Of a stretch of 64,000 nucleotides of DNA, positions 48,963 through 57,877 are shown in pieces (position 1 is the first letter of the stretch; every line of letters begins with the position of its first letter). A model generated the notes under the pieces. It was not told where the DNA came from. It did no database searches and was given only the letters and a program-made list of their open reading frames with translations. Source of the DNA: Minwuia thermotolerans (GTDB lineage: Bacteria > Pseudomonadota > Alphaproteobacteria > Minwuiales > Minwuiaceae); NCBI RefSeq assembly GCF_002924445.1, contig NZ_PIGG01000026.1, positions 310,001-374,000 on the forward strand, read 5' to 3'. The position numbers and the translations under genes were made by a program.

Positions 48963-49835
48963 TCAGCTCTTGTCTTTCAGGGTCTTCGGCAGGCGGTAGC
49001 GGTGGAAGCCCTGCCAGGAACGGTCTTCCCGCGGTCCTTCCTCGGACGGGCGGAAGCCGCGCTCCAGCGGCGCGCCGCCGTCGACGCCGATGCTCTCGCC
49101 GGTGATGAAGGCGGCGGCGTCCGAGAGCAGGAAGCAGACGGCGGCCGAGACTTCGGCCTCGGTGCCGTGGCGGCGCATGGGCACGAACTTCGAGCGGCCG
49201 GCGATCTCGGCCGCGACCTCTTCCGGATATTTCTCGTAGCCCGAGGAGGCGACCCAGCCCGGCGCCACGGCGTTGACCCGGACGTTCGAATGCGCCCACT
49301 CCAGCGCCGCCGTCTTCGTCAGGTTGTCCATGCCCGCGCGCGCGGCGCTGGAATGGCCCATGTCGGGAATGCCACTGCGGAAATCGGCGGTGATGTTGAC
49401 GATGGCGCCGCCATGGCGCTCCATCCACTGGGTGTAGACTTCGCGCATCATCAGGAAGCCGCCGGTCAGGTTGTTGCGGACCACCGCGTCCCAGCCGCGG
49501 ACCGAGATGTCCTTCAGCTTGGCCGAGAACTGCCCGCCGGCATTGTTCACCAGCCCGTCGATGCGGCCCAGGTCGCGGATGATCTCGCCGACCATCGCGC
49601 GGACGCGCTCCTCGTCGCGGATGTCGGCGGTCCAGGCCCGGGCCTTGCCGCCATCCTCGGTGATTTCCGCGACGGTCTGCTCCAGCGTTTCCAGGGTCCG
49701 TCCGACGACGGCGACCGTCGCGCCGAGCGCCGACAGTTCGTGTGCGGTGCAACGCCCCATGCCGGAGCCGCCGCCGGTCACGATCACGACCCGCCCGTCG
49801 AATGCGCCGTCCCTGAAAATCGACCGATAGCCCAA
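48963..49835 (-). CDS. SDR-family oxidoreductase, 2,4-dienoyl-CoA-reductase-like
   Basis: 290 residues. NAD(P) motif VTGGGSGMG near residue 15 and NNAGG; the usual YxxxK is replaced by SSAARAGMDNLTK, the form seen in 2,4-dienoyl-CoA reductases, with VNAVAPGWV after it. This suggests an enoyl/dienoyl-CoA substrate. TTG 49835 is chosen because GGGGAGG lies six bases upstream; GTG 49850 is possible. Operon with the carboxylase subunit. Confidence 0.85.
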   Translation of the reverse strand: MGYRSIFRDGAFDGRVVIVTGGGSGMGRCTAHELSALGATVAVVGRTLETLEQTVAEITEDGGKARAWTADIRDEERVRAMVGEIIRDLGRIDGLVNNAGGQFSAKLKDISVRGWDAVVRNNLTGGFLMMREVYTQWMERHGGAIVNITADFRSGIPDMGHSSAARAGMDNLTKTAALEWAHSNVRVNAVAPGWVASSGYEKYPEEVAAEIAGRSKFVPMRRHGTEAEVSAAVCFLLSDAAAFITGESIGVDGGAPLERGFRPSEEGPREDRSWQGFHRYRLPKTLKDKS

Positions 49836-49901
49836 GGCGAGCCTCCCCACTTGCCTTCACCCCTCATGCATTAGAGCATCTGGCGCGGGGAGGAAACCGA
49901 G

Positions 49902-50708
49902 ATGACCGAAGACGTACTGAAGATCGAGAAGCGCGGGGCCGTGGACTGGGTGACGCTCAACCGGCCCGATGCCTACAACAGCCTGAACGAGGCGATGATC
50001 GACGCGCTGCTGGATTACTTCCAGCGGCTCTATACCGATCACGACACGCGCGTCGTGGTGCTGCGGGGCGCGGGACGCGGCTTCTGCGCCGGCCTGGACC
50101 TGAAGGCGCGGGCCGGCAGCAACGCCCAGCCCGAATCGCGCAGTTCCGCCGACGGGCTGCGCGCCCAGCGGCGCATCTCGGAGATCGTCATGCGCATGCG
50201 GCGCTGCCCGCAGCCGATCGTCTCCCTGATCCACGGCGGCTGCGCCGGCGGCGGCTTCGCCTTCGCGCTGGCCTCCGACATCCGCATCGCCGGCCGCAGC
50301 GCGAAGATGAACGCCGCCTTCATCCGCCTCGGCCTGTCGGCCTGCGATATTGGCGTGTCCTACTTCCTGCCCAGGCTGGTCGGCGTCTCGGTGGCCAGCG
50401 AACTGATGCTGACCGGGCGGTTCATCGGCGCGGAGCGGGCGCTGATGACCGGCCTGGTCTCCGAAGTGGTGGAGGATGACCGGCTCGAGGAAGCCGCCCA
50501 GCCCTTCGTCGAGGATCTGCTCAACGCCACGCCGCTGGGGCTGCGGCTGACCAAGGAGTGCCTCAACATGTCCGTCGATGCGCCGAGCCTGGAATCGGCC
50601 ATCGCCATGGAGGACCGCAACCAGATCCTCTGCGCCCAGGGGCCAGACTTCCAGGAAGGCATCCGCGCCTTCATGGAGAAGCGCAAGCCGAGCTATTCGG
50701 GGAGCTGA
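49902..50708 (+). CDS. Enoyl-CoA hydratase/isomerase family protein
   Basis: A 268-residue crotonase. Oxyanion-hole regions RGAGRGFCAGLDLKA and HGGCAGGGFAFALASDIRIA are clear. In the second active-site segment AFIRLGLSACDIG, the Glu pair of true hydratases is not obvious, so isomerase, hydrolase or another acyl-CoA reaction is possible. GGGGAGG precedes ATG 49902. Divergent from the SDR gene. Confidence 0.9.
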   Translation: MTEDVLKIEKRGAVDWVTLNRPDAYNSLNEAMIDALLDYFQRLYTDHDTRVVVLRGAGRGFCAGLDLKARAGSNAQPESRSSADGLRAQRRISEIVMRMRRCPQPIVSLIHGGCAGGGFAFALASDIRIAGRSAKMNAAFIRLGLSACDIGVSYFLPRLVGVSVASELMLTGRFIGAERALMTGLVSEVVEDDRLEEAAQPFVEDLLNATPLGLRLTKECLNMSVDAPSLESAIAMEDRNQILCAQGPDFQEGIRAFMEKRKPSYSGS

Positions 50709-50746
50709 TCGGCTGCGCAAGTGAGGTTCGAGCCAATCTCCCCCGT

Positions 50747-50764
50747 CCCGGGGCTTGACCCGGG
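50747..50764. repeat. Palindromic intergenic repeat
   Basis: CCCGGGG-cttga-CCCGGG, the same layout as the first hairpin at 1244 (both end TGACCCGGG). It lies between two convergent genes and may act as a bidirectional barrier. Confidence 0.6.
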
Positions 50765-50782
50765 CCCGGCCGGACGCCGCTG

Positions 50783-51406
50783 CTACTTCGCCTTCGGCAT
50801 CAGTTCGTAGGGCGGGACGAAGCCGTCCATCGCCGCGACGGTCCCGGTCCAGCGCCGGATGTTCGGGAAGTCGGGCCAGCCTTCCATGCCGAACTCGTCC
50901 GGGTAGTAGAGATAGCCGAGCAGCGAGAAGTCGGCGATGGTCAGCCGGTCGCCCAGGATGAACTCGCGGTCCGCCAGCCGGCGCTCGACCACCTTCAGCG
51001 CCTGGATCATGCGGCCCTTCAGGAACTCGTGGACCGCCGGATCGCCGACCCTGGCGAGGAAGGCCATGAAGCGGTAGGTGGCGATGTTCGATGTGAACTT
51101 GTGGTTGTCGAACAGCATCCAGCGCAGGACCTCCCGGCGTTCGTCGTCGTCCTGCGGTCCGAACCTGCCGAGCTTCTCCGCCAGATAGTCCAGGATCACG
51201 CCGGACTGGCTGAGGACCACGTCGCCGTGGCGCAGCACGGGCACTTCGCCCATCTCGTTCATGGCGAGATATTCGGGCGTGCGGTGCTCGCCGTTGAAGA
51301 AGTCGACGAACTGCGGCTGCCAGTCGGCGCCGGCGATGTTCAGCATCAGCGCCGGCTTGTACGAATTGCCCGACTGGGCAAAGCAGCAAAGTTCGAATTC
51401 GGCCAT
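50783..51406 (-). CDS. Glutathione S-transferase family protein
   Basis: 207 residues: N-terminal thioredoxin-like domain (CCFAQSGNSYKPALMLNIAG with the active-site Ser region; NEMGEVPVLRHGDVVLSQSGVI is the glutathione-binding segment) and an all-helical C-terminal domain. Substrate unknown. Starts at ATG 51406 behind GGAGGGGG. Confidence 0.92.
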   Translation of the reverse strand: MAEFELCCFAQSGNSYKPALMLNIAGADWQPQFVDFFNGEHRTPEYLAMNEMGEVPVLRHGDVVLSQSGVILDYLAEKLGRFGPQDDDERREVLRWMLFDNHKFTSNIATYRFMAFLARVGDPAVHEFLKGRMIQALKVVERRLADREFILGDRLTIADFSLLGYLYYPDEFGMEGWPDFPNIRRWTGTVAAMDGFVPPYELMPKAK

Positions 51407-51540
51407 CTTGTCCCCCTCCGGAATCCGGGTGCGAGATTGCGCGCTTGCCGAGCCGGGTCAAGCCGCCATCGTCGTTGCCGCCTCTCCCGGTCGTGCCTAT
51501 GATCGCGTCCGGGGCGTCTGGACGGTACGGGAGCGGCTGC

Positions 51541-51915
51541 ATGGAAGTTTCATCGGATGTCTACGGGGACGCCATCGTCGTCAGGGTCAAGGGCCGGATC
51601 GACCAGAATTCGGCGGCGGCGTTCCAGACGGAACTGACCTCACGGGTCGACGCGGCCATCGAGAACCGCCAGCAGATCGTCGTCGATCTCTCCAGGGTCG
51701 ACTACATTTCCTCGGTCGGTCTGCGCGCGCTGATGATTGCCAACAAGCAGGCGCAACCCAAGGGAGTGACCATACGCGTCGCCTCCCTGCAGGAAGTGGT
51801 GAAGGAGGTCTTCACCATCAGTCATTTCGACAAGGTGTTCCCGACCTTCGACGAGATGCCCAAGGCGCTGCAGGCGGTCTCCGCGCTTTCCGCCGCCGCC
51901 TATACGGGCGAATAG
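51541..51915 (+). CDS. STAS-domain anti-sigma factor antagonist
   Basis: 124 residues of the SpoIIAA/RsbV fold. The phosphorylatable serine lies in VDYISSVGLRAL (Ser57 or Ser58). In partner switching, the dephosphorylated form binds a switch kinase and frees its target; the PP2C phosphatase encoded two genes downstream is the probable activator. ATG 51541 fits the domain start. Four-base gap to the next gene. Confidence 0.92.
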   Translation: MEVSSDVYGDAIVVRVKGRIDQNSAAAFQTELTSRVDAAIENRQQIVVDLSRVDYISSVGLRALMIANKQAQPKGVTIRVASLQEVVKEVFTISHFDKVFPTFDEMPKALQAVSALSAAAYTGE

Positions 51916-51919
51916 TCCG

Positions 51920-52870
51920 ATGCTGGTGCGGTTCTGGGGCACCCGCGGCTCGATCCCGACTGCGATGAACAATCACGACATGCGCTCGCGCGTGATGGAC
52001 GTCGCGCGCCACGTCCTGGATCATGGCGGCGGCGACGTGGAGGCGGCGGTGGACGCCATGCCGTTCCATCTGCGCGGCACCTATGGCGGCGAGAGTTCCT
52101 GCGTGCAGATCGACACGGGCGGCGAGGAGTACGTCGTCTGCGACATGGGTTCGGGCGCGCGGCGCTTCGCGCTGGACTGCCTGGGCCGGCACGGGCCGGG
52201 CGCGCCGAAGACCTACAACGTCTTCCAGAGCCATGTGCACTGGGACCATATCATGGGCTTTCCCTTCTTCGTGCCCGCCTACATTCCCGGCAACGTCATC
52301 CGCATCCACGGCTGCCACGACGTGCTGGAGCAGGCCTATCGCGGGCAGCAGTCCGACCCCTGCTTTCCCGTGCCCTTCGACTTCCTGGGGTCGACGATCG
52401 AGTTCGTGAAGCTGGAGCCCGACCGCACCTACAAGGTCGCGGACGTGACGGTGACGCCGTTCCGGCAGCTTCACCACGGCGATTCCTACGGCTACCGCTT
52501 CGAGAAGGGTGGCAAGAGCGTGGTCTACTCCACCGATTCCGAGCACAAGCTGGAGGATCACGATCACCTCGACTACGTCGTCGGGCACTTCCGCGCCGCA
52601 GACGTGGTGGTGTTCGACAGCATGTATTCCCTGGCCGAGTCGACCTCGTTGAAGGAGGACTGGGGCCATTCGTCGAACATGGTCGGGGTCGAGCTCTGTC
52701 ACCAGGCAGGTGTCGGTGAGCTTTGCCTGTTCCATCACGAGCCGATCTACTCCGACGCGCAGATCGATCAGGTTCTGGCCGAGACCGTCCGCTACGAGGA
52801 GATCGCCCGAGGCGAATATCGTCCGCTGAAGGTCACGGCTTCCTATGACGGGCTGGAAGTCACGGCCTGA
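51920..52870 (+). CDS. MBL-fold metallohydrolase
   Basis: 316 residues. The metal motif reads SHVHWDHIMG (HxHxDH), with further ligands in QLHHGD, STDSEHK and LFHHEP. N-terminal MLVRFWGTRGSIPTA is typical of this subfamily, often found beside signalling genes (phosphodiesterase or cAMP-type). Its place between the STAS gene and the CHASE2-SpoIIE gene, with gaps of four and five bases, implies a shared pathway, but its substrate is unknown. Confidence 0.9.
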   Translation: MLVRFWGTRGSIPTAMNNHDMRSRVMDVARHVLDHGGGDVEAAVDAMPFHLRGTYGGESSCVQIDTGGEEYVVCDMGSGARRFALDCLGRHGPGAPKTYNVFQSHVHWDHIMGFPFFVPAYIPGNVIRIHGCHDVLEQAYRGQQSDPCFPVPFDFLGSTIEFVKLEPDRTYKVADVTVTPFRQLHHGDSYGYRFEKGGKSVVYSTDSEHKLEDHDHLDYVVGHFRAADVVVFDSMYSLAESTSLKEDWGHSSNMVGVELCHQAGVGELCLFHHEPIYSDAQIDQVLAETVRYEEIARGEYRPLKVTASYDGLEVTA

Positions 52871-52875
52871 GCGGG

Positions 52876-55029
52876 ATGGCCGCAAGGAGCAACGATCCTG
52901 GCGGCGACGCTGCCGAACTGGCCGCCGAGCTGGGCCCGGCGCAGCGGGTCGTGACCCTCTGGCGTGGCCGCGCGCTCGGCCTTGCGCTCCTTGTACTCAA
53001 CCTCCTGATCTACGCGTTCCTCGTCACCGACGATGCGGCGCCACGGCGCTTCCTGTTCGATTTCTACCAGTTCATGGACCCGCGCGAGCCGGTCTCCGCC
53101 CTGCCGGCGATCGTCGCCATCGACGAGAAGTCCATTGCCGAACACGGGCAGTGGCCCTGGCCGCGCATCAAGGTGGCCGAACTGATCGACCGGATCGGCG
53201 CGGCGGGCGCGCTGGTGATCGGCGTCGACATCCTGTTTCTGGAGCCGGACCGGCAATCGCCGGCGCGGGCGATCCCGGCGCCGCAGGCCCTGCAGCCGGC
53301 CGTGCGGGAGTTCCTGGCGACCCTGCCCGACTATGACGAAACGCTGGTCGAAGCCATCGCCCGCAACCCTGTGGTACTGGCGCTGGCGGGCACGCGGCGG
53401 GGGGAGGGGCTGAACGGCCCGCCCCGCGTGCCGCCGATCGCCTTCGAGAATGCGGCCCTGCTGGAGCGGCTGCCGCGGTTCCCCGGCGCCGATCAGAGCA
53501 TCGGGGCCATCAGCGCCGCGGCGCTGGGGCAGGGGCTGGTCAACCCGGTGGAGGATGTCGACGCCATCATCCGGCGCGTGCCGCTGGTCGCGAACGTGAA
53601 CGGCCGGCCCGCCCCGGGCTTCGCCGCCGAGCTGCTGCGCGTCGCCCTGGGCGGCCGCATGCAGGTACGGGGCGATGCCGACGGGGTCGACGGCGTGATC
53701 ATCGGCGACTGGTTCGTGCCGAGCCTGAAGGACGGGACGGTCTACGTACCCTTCTCGCCGCCCTATGCCGACCGCTATGTCTCGGCCCATGACGTGCTGA
53801 CCGATCCTGCCGCCGCGGCCTCGCTGCAGGGCGCCATCGTGCTTGTCGGCCTGACCGGCCAGGGCCTGGTGGATTTCCCGACCTCGCCGCTGCGCGACCG
53901 GATGCCTGGCGTCGAGGTGCACGCCCAGTTGATCGAGGCCATCGATGAAGCCTATTCGATTTCCCGGCCCGACCGGGCGCGGATTGCCGAGGCGGCGCTG
54001 ATCGTGTTGGTGGGCGGGCTGTTCATCTTCGCCGTGCCCAGGCTGCGCCCCGCCATCGGCGCGCCGGTCGTCGCAGCGACCCTGATGACGGTCCTTGCCG
54101 GCGGGGCCGTTCTCTACGCGACCACGCGCGTCCTGCTGGACCCGGTCGGCGCGGCGGTCACCGGCGTGGTCGTCGGCATCGCCATGCTGGTCTCCACGCT
54201 CACCCTCGCCAACGCCCATCGCCGCGTGCTCGGCGCCAGCCTGCAGCGCGAGCGCGAGGAACAGGCCCGGGTGCAGGGTCAGCTCCAGGCCGCCGGCGAC
54301 ATTCAGGCCAACCTGCTGCCCAGGGTCGAGGGCGAGCATCTCGACGACGTGAGATATTCGCTCTCCGCGATGCTGGAACCGGCCTGGAACGTGGGCGGCG
54401 ACCTCTATGACTTCTTTCGCGTCGACCGGGACCACCTGTTCGTCGCCGTGGGCGACGTCTCCGGCAAGGGGCTGCCGGCGAGCCTGTTCATGGCCATTTC
54501 GAAATCCCTCTACAAGAGCGCGGTGCTCCGCGACAAGGGCACGATCGACGCCATCACATGCGCCGCCAACGCCGAGATCAGCCGGGAGAACCCGGACATG
54601 CTGTTCGTGACGCTGTTCGCGGGCGTCCTGGATCTGAATACCGGCGTCCTCCGGTTCTGCAATGCCGGCCACGACCCGCCCATGCTGTTGCGGCCCGGCT
54701 CGCCGGAGGTCAGCCAGCTCGAGGGCGGCGGCGGGCCACCGATCTGCGTCGTGGACGATTTCCCCTACATGGCCGCGGAAATTGCGCTGGAGCCGGGGCA
54801 GGTGGTTCTGCTGACCACGGATGGCATCGGCGAGGCTATGAACGAGGCGGGCGACCTGTTCGGGCAGGAGCGCCTGCTGGCCCTGCTGCGCGATCTGCCC
54901 GCTTGGGCCGACGCCGATGAGGTGAAGCGCCGTATCTACGAAGGCGTGAAGGCCCATGCCGGCGGTGCGGCGCCCTCCGACGACATCACCATCCTCGTGC
55001 TGCGCTGGGACGGCCCGCCGGCGGGCTGA
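52876..55029 (+). CDS. CHASE2-domain membrane sensor with SpoIIE-type PP2C phosphatase
   Basis: 717 residues. One helix at about 33-51, an extracytoplasmic CHASE2 sensor (about 60-365), three membrane helices (about 370-445), a short coiled coil (QREREEQARVQGQLQAAGDIQANLL) given here only by its position 457-481, and a SpoIIE/PP2C domain to the end. The PP2C metal residues are intact: GGDLYDF, GDVSGKG, TDGIGEA and SDDITIL. It should dephosphorylate the STAS partner encoded at 51541 in response to an outside signal. No HATPase anti-sigma kinase gene is adjacent. Confidence 0.95.
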   Translation: MAARSNDPGGDAAELAAELGPAQRVVTLWRGRALGLALLVLNLLIYAFLVTDDAAPRRFLFDFYQFMDPREPVSALPAIVAIDEKSIAEHGQWPWPRIKVAELIDRIGAAGALVIGVDILFLEPDRQSPARAIPAPQALQPAVREFLATLPDYDETLVEAIARNPVVLALAGTRRGEGLNGPPRVPPIAFENAALLERLPRFPGADQSIGAISAAALGQGLVNPVEDVDAIIRRVPLVANVNGRPAPGFAAELLRVALGGRMQVRGDADGVDGVIIGDWFVPSLKDGTVYVPFSPPYADRYVSAHDVLTDPAAAASLQGAIVLVGLTGQGLVDFPTSPLRDRMPGVEVHAQLIEAIDEAYSISRPDRARIAEAALIVLVGGLFIFAVPRLRPAIGAPVVAATLMTVLAGGAVLYATTRVLLDPVGAAVTGVVVGIAMLVSTLTLANAHRRVLGASLQREREEQARVQGQLQAAGDIQANLLPRVEGEHLDDVRYSLSAMLEPAWNVGGDLYDFFRVDRDHLFVAVGDVSGKGLPASLFMAISKSLYKSAVLRDKGTIDAITCAANAEISRENPDMLFVTLFAGVLDLNTGVLRFCNAGHDPPMLLRPGSPEVSQLEGGGGPPICVVDDFPYMAAEIALEPGQVVLLTTDGIGEAMNEAGDLFGQERLLALLRDLPAWADADEVKRRIYEGVKAHAGGAAPSDDITILVLRWDGPPAG

Positions 55030-55097
55030 GTCCCCGGCTTGCCGGCTCCGGCGCATCGGGGGCAAACTGCGCTCCGCTTTCGGAGGGGGAGAAGCCG

Positions 55098-56111
55098 ATG
55101 CCGACCACGCGACAGATCGTGCTGAACAGCCGGCCGCAGGGCTGGGTGACGCCGGAGAATTTCGCCATGCGAGAAGCGGACACACCCGAACTGGCGCCGG
55201 GCGACGTGCTGGTCCGCCATCTCTACATGTCGGTCGATCCCTACATGCGCGGACTGATGAACGAGGGCGGGGTGGCCTACGCAGCCGGATTCCGGATCGG
55301 CGAGCCCCTGTTCGGCCGCGTCATCGGCCAGGTCGCGCAGAGCCGCAACGAGAAGTTCCGCGAAGGCGACTGCGTCTACGGCATGCTGGACTGGGCCGAG
55401 TGGTCGGTGGCGAAGGGCGGCGAGAGCCTGCGCGTCGTCGATCCCCACCTGGCGCCGCTGTCCTACTACCTCGGCACGCTGGGCTTTCCGGGGCTCACCG
55501 CCTATGTCGGGATGACGCTGATCGGCAAGCCGAAGGAGGGCGAGACGGTCTATGTCTCCGCCGCCTCCGGCGCCGTGGGGCAGGTCGCCGGCCAGCTCGC
55601 CCGGATCGCGGGCGCGCGGGTCGTCGGATCCGCCGGGACCGACGAAAAGGTCCGCTTCATCGTCGGCGAATGCGGCTTCCACGATGGCTTCAACTACCGG
55701 CTCTTCTCGATCGCCGAGGCGCTGCGCCTCTACTGCGGCGACGGCATCGACGTCAACTTCGAGAACGTGGGCGGGGCCAACCTGGAGGCCGTGCTGCAGG
55801 TCGCCAACGATTTCGCCCGCTTCGCCATGTGCGGCATGATCAGCCAGTACAACCTGACCGAGACCTATCACGTGCGGAACCTGAACGAGATCGTCTCCAA
55901 GCGCCTGCACGTCCAGGGCTTCGTCGTCCGCGACCATGCCCATCTGATCGAGCCGTTCATCGAGGAGACGGCCGATCACATCGCCCGGGGCCGCATGTCG
56001 GTCGCCGAGGACATCGTCACGGGGCTGGAGAATGCGCCGCAGGCCTTCATCGGCATGCTGCAGGGCGACAATCTGGGCAAGCGCGTGGTCCACATCGCCG
56101 ACCGGTCATAG
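55098..56111 (+). CDS. NADP-dependent oxidoreductase, zinc-free MDR type
   Basis: 337 residues of the leukotriene B4 12-hydroxydehydrogenase/CurA group: N-terminal NSRPQGWVTPENF, YMSVDPYMRG, and the nucleotide motif VSAASGAVGQVAGQLA. Reduces alpha,beta-unsaturated ketones or aldehydes with NADPH. GGAGGGGGAGAAG lies upstream. Monocistronic, convergent with the aldehyde dehydrogenase gene. Confidence 0.92.
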   Translation: MPTTRQIVLNSRPQGWVTPENFAMREADTPELAPGDVLVRHLYMSVDPYMRGLMNEGGVAYAAGFRIGEPLFGRVIGQVAQSRNEKFREGDCVYGMLDWAEWSVAKGGESLRVVDPHLAPLSYYLGTLGFPGLTAYVGMTLIGKPKEGETVYVSAASGAVGQVAGQLARIAGARVVGSAGTDEKVRFIVGECGFHDGFNYRLFSIAEALRLYCGDGIDVNFENVGGANLEAVLQVANDFARFAMCGMISQYNLTETYHVRNLNEIVSKRLHVQGFVVRDHAHLIEPFIEETADHIARGRMSVAEDIVTGLENAPQAFIGMLQGDNLGKRVVHIADRS

Positions 56112-56143
56112 GGCGGGCTGCCCTTTCCGCAGGGCGTCCGTCG

Positions 56144-56195
56144 CTGCCCGGTTCATCCGGGCAGCCGCCTGGATTGCCCGGATGAGCCGGGCAAT
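56144..56195. repeat. Two tandem palindromes sharing TGCCCGG
   Basis: CTGCCCGG-ttcat-CCGGGCAG (56144-56164) and ATTGCCCGG-atgag-CCGGGCAAT (56173-56195). Both stems are perfect and related in sequence, with the loops ttcat and atgag. Located between convergent genes just before a terminator. Confidence 0.7.
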
Positions 56196-56213
56196 GACGT
56201 CATCGCCCCAAGG

Positions 56214-56246
56214 AAAAGGGCGTCCCGGCCGAAGCCGGAACGCCCT
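56214..56246 (-). terminator. Rho-independent terminator of the aldehyde dehydrogenase gene
   Basis: On the minus strand AGGGCGT...CCGGC-ttcg-GCCGG...ACGCCCT forms a long hairpin followed by TTTTCC. It lies 27 bases beyond the aldehyde dehydrogenase stop codon and may also stop the convergent transcript. Confidence 0.8.
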
Positions 56247-56273
56247 CATTCATTCGGCGATGCGGGGTTTCGG

Positions 56274-57701
56274 TCAGGCCGCGTTGTGGCCCTGGATCGC
56301 CTTGACCTCGAGATATTCCTCCAGGCCGAACTCACCCCATTCGCGGCCGTTGCCGGACTGCTTGTAGCCGCCGAAGGGCGCGAAGACGTCGACATTGGCG
56401 CCGTTCACCTGGATGGAGCCGGCGCGGATCCGCGCCGCGATCCGGTTGGCGTGCTCGGGCTCGCCGGAGACGTAGCCGGCAAGACCGTAGTCGGTGTCGT
56501 TGGCGATCGCCACCGCGTCGTCATCGTCCTTGTACCCCAGGATCGACAGCACCGGGCCGAAGATTTCCTCGCGGGCGATGGTCATGTCGTTGGTGACGTT
56601 GGTGAACACCGTCGGGCGGGCGTAGTAGCCCTTGTTGAGGTTCTCGGGACGGCCGGGGCCGCCGGCGGCGAGCGTCGCGCCTTCCTGCATGCCCTTCTCG
56701 ATCAGGGCCTGCACCTTCTTCCACTGTACGTCCGAGGACAGCGGGCCCATGGTGGTGTTCTCGTCGGCCGGATCGCCGACACGCACCTTGGCCGCGGCGG
56801 CGGCGGCGATCTCGCCGGCCTCGTCCATGCGGTCCATCGGCACCAGCATGCGGGTCGGCGCGTTGCACGACTGGCCGGTATTGCCGAAGCAGCCCATGGC
56901 GCCGCCGAAGACCGCCTTCTGGAAGTCGGCGTCCTCCAGGATGATGTTGGCCGACTTGCCGCCCAGTTCCTGCGCCACGCGCTTGACCGTCGGCGCGGCG
57001 TTCTGCGCCACCGAGATGCCGGCGCGGGTGGAGCCGGTGAAGGAAACCATGTCGATGCCGGGGTGGCTCGACAGCGCCTCGCCGACGCCCGGTCCGTCGC
57101 CGTTGATCATGTTGTAGACGCCGGCCGGCACGCCCGCGGCGTCCAGGATCTCGGTGAAGATCACGCCGCTCATCGGCGCCACCTCGGAAGGCTTCAGGAT
57201 CATGGTGCAGCCCGCCGCCAGCGCCGGCGCGACCTTGGCCGCGATCTGGTTGACCGGCCAGTTCCACGGCGTGATCAGGCCGCAGACGCCGATCGGCTCC
57301 TTGCATATGCGGGTGGAGCCGCGGTCCTCGTTGAACTCGTAGTTCTGCAGGATCTTGGAAATGGTCTTGAAGTGGCCGATGCCGGTGGCCGCCTGAACCT
57401 TTTCCGCCAGCGTTTTCGGCGCGCCCATCTCAAGGCGGATCGCCTCGGCCAGGTCGTTGTATCGCTTCTTGTATTCTTCGAGGATCTTCGCGATCAGCTC
57501 CAGTCGCTCTTCCTTGGTGGTCTGCGAATAGCTCTCGAAGGCGCGCCGCGCGGCCTTGACCGCCTTGTCGACGTCCTTGGCGCTGCCCAGCGAGATCCGC
57601 GCAAAGGCTTCCTCGGTCGCCGGGTTGATGACGTCCAGGGTCTTCGGCTCGACCGGGTCGACCCACTTGCCGTCGATGTAGAACTGCAGTTTCTCGATCA
57701 T
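56274..57701 (-). CDS. Aldehyde dehydrogenase family protein
   Basis: 475 residues; NAD(P)-dependent oxidation of an aldehyde to the acid. Catalytic Cys in GNTGQSCNAPTRM, general base Glu in QELGGKSANII, and cofactor motif SFTGSTRAG. The substrate is unknown. ATG 57701 has AAGGAG nine bases upstream; the open frame beyond it is not conserved. Own terminator downstream. Confidence 0.95.
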   Translation of the reverse strand: MIEKLQFYIDGKWVDPVEPKTLDVINPATEEAFARISLGSAKDVDKAVKAARRAFESYSQTTKEERLELIAKILEEYKKRYNDLAEAIRLEMGAPKTLAEKVQAATGIGHFKTISKILQNYEFNEDRGSTRICKEPIGVCGLITPWNWPVNQIAAKVAPALAAGCTMILKPSEVAPMSGVIFTEILDAAGVPAGVYNMINGDGPGVGEALSSHPGIDMVSFTGSTRAGISVAQNAAPTVKRVAQELGGKSANIILEDADFQKAVFGGAMGCFGNTGQSCNAPTRMLVPMDRMDEAGEIAAAAAAKVRVGDPADENTTMGPLSSDVQWKKVQALIEKGMQEGATLAAGGPGRPENLNKGYYARPTVFTNVTNDMTIAREEIFGPVLSILGYKDDDDAVAIANDTDYGLAGYVSGEPEHANRIAARIRAGSIQVNGANVDVFAPFGGYKQSGNGREWGEFGLEEYLEVKAIQGHNAA

Positions 57702-57877
57702 CGTTCTGTTCTCCTTGATCGGAAGGAGGACGCCCCTCCCCAGGGCCGGTCCCCGCCGGAATTCCGCCGCGCGCGACGCTTGCGCGCTGGATGGAGAATG
57801 TTTCACAGAAAGCGCCCGTCAAGGCAAGGGGAGGCGGCGTCGCGGCGACAACAGGCGTTGCCGGTTGCCCCCGACCC

